Source: Apostichopus japonicus
Taxonomy: Eukaryota; Echinodermata; Holothuroidea; Aspidochirotida; Stichopodidae
Direction of reading: 5' to 3'
DNA length: 64,000 nucleotides
Assembly (NCBI RefSeq): GCF_037975245.1
Contig: NC_092572.1
Coordinates: 30,105,989 to 30,169,988 of the forward strand
Shown here: positions 1 through 13,900 of the stretch, piece after piece
Layout of the letters: the number at the start of each line of letters is the position of its first letter
How positions within the stretch are numbered: position 1 is the stretch's first letter
Program-made: the position numbers and the translations under genes
The notes under the pieces: model-generated
Database searches by the model: none
The model's input: only the letters and a program-made list of their open reading frames with translations
What the model was told of the DNA's origin: nothing

Positions 1-172
1 AACCCATGCAACAACATGGATAATTAAGTGACTACGCACCATCCATGACATCCTACGACCGAACAAGAACGCAACCGTGCGTGGTGATTACTTGCCGAAA
101 TGATCCCACCTCGCAACTCCCACCTCGCATTCCAGTGTTGTTTATTGGTCACATTAAAACTGCATTCATTGC

Positions 173-466
173 CAAACTGAATACGTGTACCTCATTTTCG
201 GACTGAAAAACGTATATTACACGTTTTCAATCTGAAAACGTGTATTTCATTTTCGGCCTGAAAACGTGTATTTTATTTTCGGACTGAAAACGTGTATTTC
301 ATTTTCGGACTGAAAAACGTTTACTACACGTGTTCAGTCTGAAAACGTGTATATCATTTTCATACTGAAAAACATGCATTACACGTTTCAGTCTGAAAGC
401 GTGTATTTTATTTTCGGACTGAAAACGTGTATTTCATTTTCGGACCGAAAACTTGTCGGACTGAGG
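173..466. repeat. Degenerate minisatellite with inverted sub-units
   Basis: About ten imperfect repeats of a roughly 26-33-bp unit built on CTGAAAACGTGTATTTCATT and TTCGGACTG. Several units occur as inverted partners (TACACGTTTTCAG facing CTGAAAACGTGTA), so the tract can fold into hairpins. A poly-C run follows at 478-490. No coding potential seen. Confidence 0.85.
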
Positions 467-1504
467 GGTGTACCACCCCCCCCCCCCCCCAATATCGGAC
501 TTTCAACGAATAGAAGATGGATTTAAGTTGCTCATAAACTAAAAATTGTGAAAGCATATGAATTCAAACTGAATAGAGGGGAAATATGTGGGTACAGTTA
601 TAACACATGGAATAGTTTTAACCACAGCAATCGTTATCCATGGAATATATTTAAGAAAAATGTTATAATTGAAACATATAAATAAGAAAAATTTGCTGAG
701 ATAAAATTCACGGATCAACTTTACAGCAAAAGGATAAACAACGAAGTCTTCTGTTCAAACTTTCGTCGTGTTACACAAAAACCACGAAAACACCGATGCA
801 CTACATATGTATATGACGGCTCAACGATGTTTTTAAAACACATATAATTTATATTGAATTTCACCGAAAATTAACAAAGAAATTAATCTGTATTCGAACG
901 CGGTATTTGTCGTGATTACTGCAGGAACTGTATGGATCGTGGGTTACGTCGCCATCTGCATTTGCGAAGATGACGTCACGTTCTCTACTGTTCAAGTATA
1001 TTTGAAATATCCACCCTAAACGATTAAAAATAGTTTCTCTGTCAAACGCATATTTGGAAAATTATTTATTGGCTTTAAGGTAACGGTCTGAGGGCTACCA
1101 GACAATTCTTTTAAAGATAGCATACTGTTGTTTAACTGGGGGTGGGGGGGGTGGCATTATCGGGATTTTGGCAGGCCAGCGAGTTTTCGTTTCACGTCAT
1201 TCAGAATATGGTCCGAAATATACAACAACAAAAAACAACAAAATAACGGTGGACGAAAGATATGACGTGTTACACTTGTAAGATTTCCCGCGACCATCGT
1301 TTGGGTTAGCACTAATTTCCCGCCAATTTGTAAAGTGTAAGAAATGAATTATAAACGCTGCTTAGGAGTCATAATTGAACCACGTTATCTTACATCTGAT
1401 CATAAGACATAAGGGGATGTACAAAATACTTTTTCTTCAAATAGTTATGCGTAGGCCTACCAGGTGAGATGAATGTATATTTAGCCAGCATGAATTGATC
1501 TAGT
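467..1504. other. Non-genic stretch, nothing recognised
   Basis: AT-rich sequence with poly-C at 478-490 and a G-rich run at about 1138-1154. No convincing ORF, exon or RNA gene on either strand. Confidence 0.5.
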
Positions 1505-1512
1505 AACAAAGG

Positions 1513-2634
1513 CAAGGGCGGCGGAACCGGGGGGGGGGGGCACAGGGGGCACGTGCCCCCACTTTTCCTCAGGATAAAAATGTGCCCTTTCTCTACATAA
1601 AAAATTGTACTCTTGATCACCTTATTAGGTCAGCGATATTTCAGTAAGAGATCATCTAATCCTAATTGAGAAGTTTTAATGAATTTCTGTGGGTCAAACT
1701 CAAATGTTTACTACCACAAGGCTTCTAACATTCTGGTGAGTGCTTTTAAGCATATTCAATGTGTCCAAAAAATAATCCTAATACATTTCCAAAAATACAT
1801 TGCTATATTACATTGTGACTTTGTGTTAAGCAGAAGCCATTTATAGCCTACTATGAATAATGAGTTTAGTTTTTATATCCCATAACCTATACCCCATCCT
1901 TTCTTATTTTGACATGTTTCATGCATGTATCGATCGCGTGTGTATGGACTTGGACTTTATGTTTTCACCTCATTTTGTCTCATCGAAAGAAAACTTGTTC
2001 CTTGATTCCAATGTGCACATTGGATATTGCAGGCCTAGTATGCATTTTTCCTTGAGGGGTGGGGGCGGTGGCGGAGCGTCCATACAGTCAGAGAGGGCGG
2101 ATGCCCCCCTGACGGACTCAAATTGACTGCTGGCGCCCTTTTCAGCTTTTACCACATTTTACTTATTCGCGATTATTTACTATTTTATTGCGCTCTCAAA
2201 TACCTATTGAGATTGTCACATTTTGTTGGTGTAATTTTCTGACAAAATGGCGATGACACCTATTTATTCTTCGGTTATCTGCAATTAGCAAGGCCCGGAA
2301 AGGGATATTACCGGCAATCTAGGGAGTATCTTTACTCAAAAAATTTCTGTACGCTCCGCGCCAACCTGTGGTGGCGCTCCGCTTAGATAGTGTCGAAAGC
2401 GCCCGGCCTACAAACCATTCTTGCCCCCTGACCATACCCCAAGCTCCGCCACTGAGGGTGGGGGGGGGGGGGGCGTTGATGTAGTGATGTGTATACGCAA
2501 ATAAGATAATCAATAAGAGTTATAAAGGGTTCTTAATATCAGGCTGCATCAGTCTCATCGAATTTCTGCAAAGTGCCCTTCGATGTCGGTGCCCCCCCCC
2601 CATCCCCAGATTAAAAGTGCTTCCGCCGCCCTTG
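1513..2634. mobile_element. hAT-type non-autonomous element (outer, nested host)
   Basis: The element is bounded by terminal inverted repeats CAAGGGCGGCGGAA (left) and TTCCGCCGCCCTTG (right) and flanked by identical 8-bp direct repeats AACAAAGG at 1505-1512 and 2635-2642. An 8-bp target duplication is characteristic of the hAT superfamily. It has no transposase ORF, so it is non-autonomous or a deletion derivative. G/C homopolymer runs lie just inside both ends. A second hAT-like element sits inside it (2066-2454), which explains part of its length. A related fragment is seen at about 42295-42360. Confidence 0.85.
2066..2454 (-). mobile_element. hAT-type MITE nested in the outer hAT element
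   Basis: Ends read (C)GGTGGCGGAGC and GCTCCGCCACTG. The interior is the reverse complement of much of the 555-bp element at 40576-41130: the same stretches follow in order, including the Ts near ATTTACTATTTTATTGCGCT, the CGATGACACCTATTTATTCT block and the AAGGCCCGGAAAGGG block. The flanks are G-rich (GAGGGGTGGGGG / AGGGTGGGGGGG), so a precise target duplication cannot be read. The copy is shorter than the 40576 copy, implying an internal deletion in one or expansion in the other. Confidence 0.75.
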
Positions 2635-2642
2635 AACAAAGG

Positions 2643-5188
2643 AGGAGTGTTCTAGACCTACAAAGCCTAGTCGATGAGGCGAATGTTCGTAAAAGCACAC
2701 CAAAACCAATACGTTCACTTCGAATACTGCGAACTCTGTATTAGAAAGTAATAACATGAAATGTGCCACCGTAAAGCGTTTAGTCTACACGCCATAACTT
2801 CTTTGATGCAATACTTGCAAAGTAAACTGCAGTGGAATTTCTTGTTGGCAACTTGCCAAGAAAAGTTTTTACATCTATGTCAAGTTCAATGGTACAGTAT
2901 AAACAGGTGCGGACATCGAGCCCAGCCCAACCATTTTGTGTTAGGGTTTAAATATTTCTTTTGGGTAAAGTGTGAAAACAGATATTTTTCCGGAGTTGTT
3001 GGAACAATTGTACGCACACAAAGTCGGCATATCTGCTAGATATAATTGATATGATTATATTTAGGTTTTCCATTTTATTTTATTTTCATTTTGGAAACTA
3101 TGAGAGATTTGTTTTACTTAACCCCCGCGAAAAGTCGTACCACTCATTGCACTCAAAATATTGCGCTTCAGATAGGAACAATGATTTCCCTGCCCAGTGC
3201 ATTCACTTTTTCAAAGATAGTAAACATTGGCCGTATCGGGAAAGCCCCGGTAGAAAATAGCGTGTGTGCGCTGCTTGGATGATATATACCCCCCCCCCCC
3301 CCCCCGCGAAAAGACTCACTGCATAGCTGTCGATCGCTGTTCATATTCTCTATTGCAATAACCAGGTTCGGACGTTTTCCAAGGTTTTCCAAGCCTGCCG
3401 CTATGCCCGGAGTTAACTCGTTGAAACGCGGGTTCAAATTGCAGGGCTTATCTGCGGTTACAGTTTTTGCTCCACCTTTCCTTGCTTGAAGCAAGACCGC
3501 GTTCGTGGGACCGGGGTATAAGAGGGATTCTTACACTTTATATAAAGCAGTTCATTTTTTATTGCAAATTGAAAAACATTAAGCCCAAATGTATTAAAAT
3601 TGAGAAGAAAAGATCGGTTAAAATTACCAAATCTTGTCAAAGTAATAAGCCATATAGGTAAAGATTTCGAAATTCCAATCCTCAAAAGATAAATGTCATT
3701 ATTAAATGATGCACACTGGCAATCAAACATTCATACATTTTGTAAAACAAAACAGCATTCTGACTACATTTGATGTCATTTCTACAAGTATATTTTTCTT
3801 CCAAAGTATCTGTGTAGCTCTGAGAATGATGATGCAGGCTCTATGAGCTGAAGACTAACAGTAAAGATGCTTTTAGGGTAAACATGAATTTCCTTAAGTT
3901 TTTAAATGAATTACATTGTTGGCTCTTATTTAATATCATTTCAGGTCAATTTAATGGAAGATCAGGAAAGTTGAGGAATACTTAATGCTGAAGGGAATAG
4001 AAACAAAACTAGGAATTATGTCTTTAAGATCATCAAATCCCAGATATGGCAGATATTATACATGGGTTATACCTTAATCTAAAGCATTGTAAGGTGGTAT
4101 TAGAAGATCTGAACTTGGTTAAGAATCATCATGAAAATCAATATCTCTGAGTTGTATTATCCCGTAGAGAGGAGGTACTTAACATTAATGATTCATGTCA
4201 TTCTTTGTGCCGCAGCTCACTATATAAGCAACATTATGAAGGTTAATATTTAAAGAAAAACATCTAGATTTTATGTTCAATTATTTGTCAAATTTAACCA
4301 ATATATACATACTTATTACACTTTATACCATATTAGAGCATTAAGTATTACCTTGGAGGTACAATAAATTGATTGTAGAAAAATAGCACTGACAATGAAT
4401 ATATGCACAAGTTCTCACTGTAACAATTAAAAGCATGAAGTCACAATATCAGATTAAACAACAGGCTGTACAGAATTGATGCTATGACATTAACTTCTTG
4501 AAGAACCAATTAGTATGATTCAATTCCACTCCAGTAATTTCCAAGCTATTGCCAATCATGATAAATGGAATTCCTGATATTAAAAGGATTTCAATATTTG
4601 GTAATTAAAATGTATCTTGAGAAAGAGCTTATCTGTTTTTCAAGGCTTGCTTCACAATGATTCCATAATTTAACCTTGCAAATCCCTCCCAGAAAAAACA
4701 ACAAAAACAAATTACAATGCTGTACTTTGCTTTGAAAGAAGTTAGGGTGTTTGAGGCAATATAAAGGAGTATTATCTGCCTGACATGTTCTAAGAAGGGT
4801 CCCTAATTTTCATTCTGCATTCTTTATACAAAGCAAATCCGTAAGTCAGCAAACTGTGTCCCATCTTTTGCAACGGAACAAGCAGTGTATTTATAAAAAA
4901 AAGACAGATGATGGGTGATCTACTACTACAGCTTAATGTACACAGTAGAATGCAAATTGATGATAATTATGGCAGAGAATCAAGGATCCCATTGTATATA
5001 GTGTTATTGATACTGGACACATGCCATGAATTGCCGATAAGTCTTGAAGATGTCCATCTTATGGTTCATTTTGTTCTTACCCTGTGCTGTGATAATACAC
5101 AATCATGTGTCCTGCACATAACATACAGAATGGAGGTTAGTGAAAACTCCAATTATATTGATACACATTGTCAACTGTACATACTAAC
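2643..5188. other. Non-genic stretch downstream of the lipase gene
   Basis: No exon with splice sites and no recognisable protein. A poly-C tract lies at about 3291-3305. Part of the right side may be the 3' untranslated region of LIPE, but no polyadenylation site can be fixed from sequence alone. Confidence 0.4.
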
Positions 5189-5311
5189 CTACAGGCCTAC
5201 TGCATGTAGGTAGTAGGACCTTCAATATATATGATAGCTAAAAGCTAAACTACAGGCCTATTGCATGTAGGTAGTAGGACCTTCAATATATATGATAGCT
5301 CAAAGCTAATA
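5189..5311. repeat. Two-copy direct repeat, ~62-bp unit
   Basis: Two nearly identical head-to-tail copies share CATGTAGGTAGTAGGACCTT and then ATATATATGATAGCT. Only two or three bases differ. Confidence 0.85.
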
Positions 5312-6802
5312 GACTAACCCATGTTTTCAGACTAGTATGTTTTAACATTTGTATAAACCAGCCAGTGTGTATATTAATCTTAACAAACATCTTTAGTTTG
5401 TTTATTGTTTGTTCTATCATCATAATAAGCCAATGTCTGAGAAACCTGTGATGACTGAAAGAGAATATTTAGGCCGTAAACAGAGGCACTCTCATTTGTG
5501 AGTGTTTATAATGGAATGCAGAATGAGACATTGAAGTTGCATGCATTAGTTGAATGAATTAATCACAAGAATTAATATAACTTAAAGCAATATCATGAAC
5601 AGGTAGATTTAGAGTTAAATAATCTGTAGTTATACATTTAGATAAAACCAGTCAAATTCAGTCTGAAATAATCACTTTTGATCGAAGGTCTGATTCAAGA
5701 AAGAACATGGCATAAAGGTCATTTGTAATCTGAGATTGTAAAGCTTAAAGCATCTTGGAACATAAAGAACATCATTGTACCTTTGTAAAAAAAACATCCA
5801 GTTACCTGCCTCCCCAAGATCCCCTCTTTCCTCCAAGAAATAAATAAATATACAAATAAGGATATTGCAAAAGAATCCATAACCATACCAACAACTAAAA
5901 CACTTATATTTACAGCTTATTTAGAAAAATTTCTCAATTTATACGATGTTTTGAAAGAACGCACTGAAAGAATAAACTTATAAAGGAGTAGAATAGAGAC
6001 AGGAAGACACTGTGTGCAAGGTGATTTAACTAATTAACTAATTCTAAACATTAAACAAAACAGAAAGCAGAAACATCACACAATTAAGGTCATGTGACCA
6101 ACACCTATCACAGCTCCATGTATATTGAATACTAAAATACTAAACACCCTCCTATACCATATATTTGTATGAATGACTGATTGGTCCACATCTAAAATGA
6201 AATATATGTGAATGCTGAAAATACAACGCAGTTTTAGCATATTGAAAGCAATGAATATTCATGAATACAGTACAAATGAAAGACAATTTAATCTAGTGAA
6301 AACAGTAATATTATAAACATATGAAAACCTTCCTGGTACTTACAATAAATAAATTGCACACAATTGTGAATTTGCTTGAACACATCAGTTTACCACAACA
6401 TGCAAAGAACTGGCAAACTAATTGAAAAATGATTTAGTGTGAAAATTATTTCTATGAATTAGTAGAGTATATTAACTTTAGAATTAAAAAAACACAAAGC
6501 AATTCATAGCAAAAGGACCTAGTATATGTAAAGTGTAATACAGTAAAGACGGTTGTTGACTAAAGATCTATAGTAAACAGAATACCTCATTGAGTTATGT
6601 ACATAGAAGGTGAACTAATACCAACAAGCATACATTGCTGTAGGTAGGACTATCTTTAAACACATTCTGATCAATGAATGTTCTACGCAGCCTTGAGAAA
6701 GGAAATTAACTGACACATCACAGAATCCATATATTAGAGGGCAGTAGACAAGAACTGAATCTATTAAACCAATCTCTATCTCTCTCATCAGGAAGTGAAA
6801 CA
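5312..6802. other. Non-genic AT-rich stretch
   Basis: No coding exon, RNA gene or element recognised. It could include LIPE 3' untranslated sequence. Confidence 0.4.
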
Positions 6803-7036
6803 CTTGGGATATATCGGGATGCTCTGAGTGTTAACTCAGATATGGCCAACACCACAAACCTTGGGATATATTGTGGTACTCGGAGTATAAACTCAGAGAT
6901 GGCCAACACCAATAATCTTGGAATATATCGAGTTGCTCTGAATGTAAACTCAGAGATGGCCCAACACCAATAATCTTGGGATATATTGTGGTGCTCTGAG
7001 TGTAAACTCAGAGATGGCTGACACCAATGATCTTGG
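6803..7036. repeat. Four-copy tandem repeat, 57-58-bp unit
   Basis: Four head-to-tail copies, each starting CTTGGGATATAT and containing AACTCAGAGATGGCC. The copies diverge by a few bases each, so the array is older than the large arrays inside LIPE. Confidence 0.85.
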
Positions 7037-7739
7037 GATGGTTAGTAAAGGTCAATAAGATTGTGCTACAAGCTGATAAAAGTACCTGGTATTTTGTTGT
7101 GATGTGTAAAACTTTGAATTACATTCTGTAGTTTGATGTTCATACACAAGCAATGTGATTTCATTAATACGACAGTAAGGTCACCTAACAAGACTGACCA
7201 CCATGAAGTAATCATGGAAGACAAGTTTGACCAAAAGGAAGATTTAACAAAATCATAACAACAAATTCACTGACAGGTTAACTGCAAAATAACCTATAAT
7301 CATATTTTGGTTGTAGGGAAGTCAACAAACATTGCCGAAGCTTACTACATAACTGGGATATGAAACGTTCAGTATTTATTTATTTTGTTCAACTATTTCA
7401 TTATCAAATTCAGAGTATAAACTTAATTGTGTCCTGCTCAGTAACACATTTAGAGAGGAACACTTTCTCTCATATCAACTATTGAAGTCTTCACTAAAGG
7501 ATACTAACACAAGAAAAAGATTACTGTAAGTCCTTGAAGGTGTGGTAATGCAATATTATTGTAAGGTAATACCACCACCATCATGATTTGTCACAGTCAT
7601 CATCATTATCACGATACCCTATCATCTTTGACTTATCACTGAGGATGCCAGGAAAACAACGTTACAACTGGCTGCTTGCTCATATGATCACTGATACTGT
7701 AGTTACTGACCAATATCTTCGGGAAGCTACGCTGGTAAT

Positions 7740-7973
7740 TCAATGATCATCTTCACTGTCAAACAGCTCCTCTCCTTGGAAACCATAGAGTACTTGCATT
7801 ATGTGGCGTACACATCTCATTGAGGCCGCTTTACATTCAGTGCTGATAGGTGAGAAGTTGAGGAAGCCATGAGGAAGACCGTCAATGATATCAAGCTGTA
7901 CATGCTTATTGCGTCGCTTCAGCTTCTTGGCAAACATAACAGAGTCATCCAGTAAAGGGTCTAAGGAACAGGC
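7740..7973 (-). CDS. LIPE: LIPE exon 8 (C-terminal, catalytic Asp and His)
   Basis: Encodes residues 758-834 and the TGA stop (7740-7742). It begins [11 protein letters not shown] and contains GLPHGFLNF; by family alignment Asp762 and His792 are the acid and base of the triad. The acceptor is TTCTCAG with the exon in phase 0. The tail ends in an acidic DSEDDH. The ORF reading further left of 7973 is intronic low-complexity sequence. Confidence 0.93.
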   Translation of the reverse strand, partial: ACSLDPLLDDSVMFAKKLKRRNKHVQLDIIDGLPHGFLNFSPISTECKAASMRCVRHIMQVLYGFQGEELFDSEDDH

Positions 7974-10900
7974 CTGAGAAAAAGAAAATACCACATAAAG
8001 ATGAAGAGAAAACACCATATATACATCAAGAAAACACACCATACATACATAAAAAAACCACACCATACATACATCCAAAAAAAACCACCACACGAACATG
8101 GAGAAAACACCCCAAATATATAAAGAAAAACACCATATACATCAAGAAAAACACCACACATGCTTCAAGAAACATCTCAATACATCAAGTAACACCACAC
8201 ATACATCAAGAAAAATACCATACATAGGTCAAGAAAACACATTAGGGAAGCTTGCAAATCTAACCGCCATGTCCAGGCCAGCGGAAATCTCGCACCATTT
8301 GCTCATTTCGAATGTGCATATTAGTACCATGGCTGAATGCACACCAGCTGATAGCCAGTCTGAGTAATGAACACAGCGTCATGACAACACACAGCTGCTT
8401 ATTGTTCACAAACAATGAGCAACCTTGGCCAAGTGAGCGGATTAACTTTGGCGGTTTTGACAGTCAATAGAGCTGTAGTTTACGTTGCAAATCGCCCTAT
8501 TTTATACACTAACATCCGCCACTACCAAATGTCCGAGATTCAATACTTTATATAATTCTTGCAAATCTTCCAAGTTATCAAACCTCAAACATTTATGAAC
8601 CATTGTGACAAACGGCTTCTCGAAAGTGCGATAAAAAAGCACATAGGTAAAGCCTTTACCTTGGCCTGTACATTACTAGCCTTGATCAATGAGTGATACA
8701 TAACTATTATTGAAAAAGTGAATCAGCCATTGCATTAAAATCATGCGACCCAAGAACTTTGGAAAACCTATATTGACATACCAAAAGTCAAGCAGAACAA
8801 TAATTAAGCTACGCCCCACAAGTATGCTAACTACAAAGACCATCGACCGTAAAGTTGATCTCTGTATAACCGTAGTACGTCCCTCTAAACCGTGGAAAAT
8901 TTAGTGCGAGCTACTTGCGACACAATTTAAGCGAATAAAAAAATGGTTAGCCTTGATTTTCCCATTGACTTAGTGTGTTGTTAGGCTGCCATGTGGTTAG
9001 AAATATAAGACGTTTATTCGGTGAGAATTTGAGTGCGAGCTAACTGCCACAATTTCAGCAAATAACAGATGGTTAGGCTTGATTTTTCTATTAGCTTAGT
9101 GTTTTGTTAGGCTGCCACATGGTTAGAGATATAAGAGACAGTATTCGATGAGAATTTTGGTGCAAGCTTATTTGCGATACAAGTTCAGCGAACAAACACG
9201 GGTTAGACTAGACTGCTCCCATCATGTTTTTGTGTTGTTATGCGATCGCAAGAATTGTTTGGAGACAGTTTGCACTCAAGTGTGAATCATTATTTGCTTG
9301 TAGCTGTGTTCATTATAGCCGCGGAGAAATCCACCAGTCCGGACTCGGTGGTTAGATTTGCGAGGCTACCCTTAAGAAAACACCAAATACATTAAGAAAA
9401 CACCACAACTAATTAAAGAAAACACCACACATACATAAACCACCTGGCATTGGATGGTTACCGTAGACAAGCATTGGCAATGCTAACAAAATCCACACAC
9501 AAGCACCCATCTAGGTATTTCCATGGTAACCTGAGGAGGTTGGATGACCTGTCTCTTGGAGAGTTGCCAAACAGGCTTCCAGTTCACTCCAGATATTGTA
9601 GAGCTAACATTATAGGAGAGAAGGTAAGTAGTAAAATAGATTAACCAAGATGTTACTTACGATGATGTGCATAGGTGGAAGGCCTTCTAATAACTCATCA
9701 CTGGCAACATAGGGTGAGATGTATGGGTTACGCATGATGGGTATCTCTCTAAACCTCTTTACTGGTGATGTCACAAATGGTGATGGGGTTGCACCATCCT
9801 CCTCCAACAGATCTAGCTGGAGATTATCTCTTCTCAGAGCACTGGGTTCAACATGCTCACCGCTCTGATCTATCATAGTCGACGCTTGGTTATTATTTAA
9901 ACTGGACTCCTGTAACACACGTTCACTGTATCCACCATTCTTTAAGACAGGAATCTCTGGGGGCTTGGAAGGGTCAAACACAGCCACTGACTCTCCAGTT
10001 GGCAGCTGAAAAGGTGCTGTGTTTTGTGTGTTTTCTTTATCTTCATTTGATTCAGTTGTGGCAGTCTGCTCAGTGATGGCAGGCTTTGGAATTTCTTGAA
10101 TTCTCTCTTCGAGGCTTGTTCTCTCTACTGAATCACTTAAACTGTCAACTTTACTCTCTCCCTCAATACTACTGTCCCCCTGACTCTCAGTGGAAGAGTC
10201 ACCCTCCTGGTTGATTATGTGTGGGTCCTCTTTGATCTTGTCAAGGCTTGGTGTACTTGCTGCACTGGCAGTTCTTGGCTTCTTTCTTTCTACCTCCTCA
10301 TCTGATGAGGCTGTGCTTAACGATGAGAAGGATGGCGCTCTTCTGGGAGACATCTTCTCATTAGCTCTCTGAACCAATGAGATGACAGAATCTAGTGAGA
10401 GATCCTCCTCCTTGACACCAGAATAGGCTGCGATGCTGCGCAGATGGATCCCAAGTGGAAGCATTGGATCAAAGAGACACATGAGACGAGATGGTGAGAG
10501 AGAATGATGGACAAGGAACGGAGCGTATGTTGTGACAACACCATCAGGAATCTGAATTCCATATGAGGCAGCTCTCATGGCCACTGCTGTGGCCAGATTA
10601 CCACCAGAGCCATCGCCAGCTATGCAAATGTGTTCACCAGTAGAACCTTTGGAAGTAAAGAGGATACAATATAGAATACTGAATGGCTTGATATGGGGAT
10701 AACCTATTACTGGACATAATGAATGGCTTGATATGGGGATAACCTATTACTGGACATAATGAATGGCTTGATATGGGGATAACCTATTACTGGACATAAT
10801 GAATGGCTTGATATGGGGATAACCTATTACTGGACACAATGAATGGCTTGATATGGGGATAACCTATTACTGGACATAATGAATGGCTTGATAGGGGATA

Positions 10901-13900
10901 ACCTATTAATGGACATAATGAATGGCTTGATAGGGGATAACCTATTACTGGACATAATGAATGGCTTGATATGGGGATAACCTATTACTGGACATAATGA
11001 ATGGCTTGATAGGGGATAACCTATTAATGGACATAATGAATGGCTTGATATGGGATAACCTATTAATGGACATAATGAATGGCTTGATATGGGGATAACC
11101 TATTACTGGACATAATGAATGGCTTGATATGAGGATAACCTATTACTGGACATAATGAATGGCTTGATAGGGGATAACCTATTACTGGACATAATGAATG
11201 GCTTGATATGGGGATAACCTATTACTAGACATAATGAATGGCTTGATATGGGGATAACCTATTACTGGACATAATGAATGGCTTGATATGGGGATAACCT
11301 ATTACTGGACATAATGAGTGGCTTGATATGGGGATAACCTATTACTGGACATAATGAATGGCTTGATATGGGGATAACCTATTACTGGACATAATGAATG
11401 GCTTGATATGGGGATAACCTATTACTGGACATAATGAATGGCTTGATATGGGGATAACCTATTACTGGACATAATGAATGGCTTGATATGGGGATAACCT
11501 ATTAATGGACATAATGAATGGCTTGATAGGGGATAACCTATTACTGGACATAATGAATGGCTTGATATGGGGATAACCTATTACTAGACATAATGAATGG
11601 CTTGATATGGGGATAACCTATTACTGGACATAATGAATGGCTTGATATGGGGATAACCTATTACTGGACATAATGAATGGCTTGATATGGGGATAACCTA
11701 TTACTGGACAAATTGAATGGCTTGATATGGGGATAACCTATTAATGGACATAATGAATGGCTTGATATGGGGATAACCTATTACTGGACATAATGAATGG
11801 CTTGATAGGGGATAACCTATTACTGGACATAATGAATGGCTTGATATGGGGATAACCTATTACTGGACATAATGAATGGCTTGATAGGGGATAACCTAAT
11901 ACTGGACATAATGAATGGCTTGATAGGGGATAACCTATTACTGGACATAATGAATGGCTTGATATGGGGATAACCTATTACTGGACATAATGAATGGCTT
12001 GATAGGGGATAACCTATTACTGGACATAATGAATGGCTTGATATGGGGATAACCTATTACTGGACATAATGAATGGCTTGATATGGGGATAACCTATTAC
12101 TGGACATAATGAATGGCTTGATATAGGGATAACCTATTACTAGACATAATGAATGGCTTGATAGGGGATAACCTATTACTGGACATAATGAATGGCTTGA
12201 TATGGGGATAACCTATTACTAGACATAATGAATGGCTTGATATGGGGATAACCTATTACTAGACATAATGAATGGCTTGATATGGGGATAACCTATTACT
12301 AGACATAATGAATGGCTTGATATGGGGATAACCTATTACTGGACATAATGAATGGCTTGATATGGGGATAACCTATTACTGGACAAAATGAATGGCTTGA
12401 TATGGGGATAACCTATTAATGGACATAATGAATGGCTTGATATGGGGATAACCTATTACTAGACATAATGAATGGCTTGATAGGGGATAACCTATTACTG
12501 GACATAATGAATGGCTTGATATGGGGATAACCTATTACTGGACATAATGAATGGCTTGATATGGGGATAACCTATTACTGGACATAATGAATGGCTTGAT
12601 ATGGGGATAACCTATTACTGGACATAATGAATGGCTTGATATGGGGATAACCTATTACTGGACAAAATGAATGGCTTGATATGGGGATAACCTATTAATG
12701 GACATAATGAATGGCTTGATATGGGGATAACCTATTACTGTACATAATGAATGGATTGATAGGGGATAACCTATTACTGGACATAATGAATGGCTTGATA
12801 TGGGGATAACCTATTACTGGACATAATGAATGGCTTGATATGGGGATAACCTATTACTGGACATAATGAATGGCTTGATAGGGGATAACCTATTACTGGA
12901 CATAATGAATGGCTTGATATGGGGATAACCTATTACTGGACATAATGAATGGCTTGATAGGGGATAACCTATTACTGGACATAATGAATGGCTTGATATG
13001 GGGATAACCTATTACTGGACATAATGAATGGCTTGATATGGGGATAACCTATTACTGGACATTCATCATCAGCTTGAACCTGGTCAACTTTAGGTTGTAT
13101 TATTTCTGAAATGTTACAGCACAATAAGCTAATTATACACAGTAAATGCAAATCATTTTGCTCTACTGTAATTCACATTATGAACCACAATAACATTGTA
13201 ACAGGTACAATAAACAAAAAGGGTATAACTATAGTATGCTACTGACCTAACCAGATGTTACCTATAGTCCTGATGTGTTCATAACATTACCATACTTTGT
13301 TTCTGAGTTTTCAGTTCATAGTACTGATACTTCTGTGAGGCATGCTAATAGCCTGATAATATCTGTTCATACTTAAGGACCATACTATCCTGTATGCACA
13401 ACTGAATGTTAAGGACCATACTATCCTGTATGCACAACTGAAGGTTAAGGACCATACTATCCTGTATGCACAACTGAAGGTTAAGGACCATACTATCCTG
13501 TATGCACAACTGAAGGTTAAGGACCATACTATCCTGTATGCACAACTGAAGGTTAAGGACCATACTATCCTGTATGCACAACTGAAGGTTAAGGACCATA
13601 CTATCCTGTATGCACAACTGAAGGTTAAGGACCATACTATCCCCTATGCACAACTGAAGGTTAAGGACCATACTATCCTGTATGCACAACTGAAGGTTAA
13701 GGACCATACTATCCCCTATGCACAACTGAAGGTTAAGGACCATACTATTCTGTATGCACAACTGAAGGTTAAGGACCATACTATCCCCTATGCACAACTG
13801 AAGGTTAAGGACCATACTATCCTGTATGCACAACTGAAGGTTAAGGACCATACTATCCTGTATGCACAACTGAAGGTTAAGGACCATACTATCCCCTATG

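Noticed and set aside
1970-2155. Short ORFs with poly-Pro or poly-Gly (also at 3168-3494 and 23121-23330)
   Set aside because: They come from G/C homopolymers in MITEs or intron sequence.
9450-9644. Plus-strand 64-residue ORF in LIPE intron 7
   Set aside because: No family resemblance, and it lies in an intron of an opposite-strand gene.
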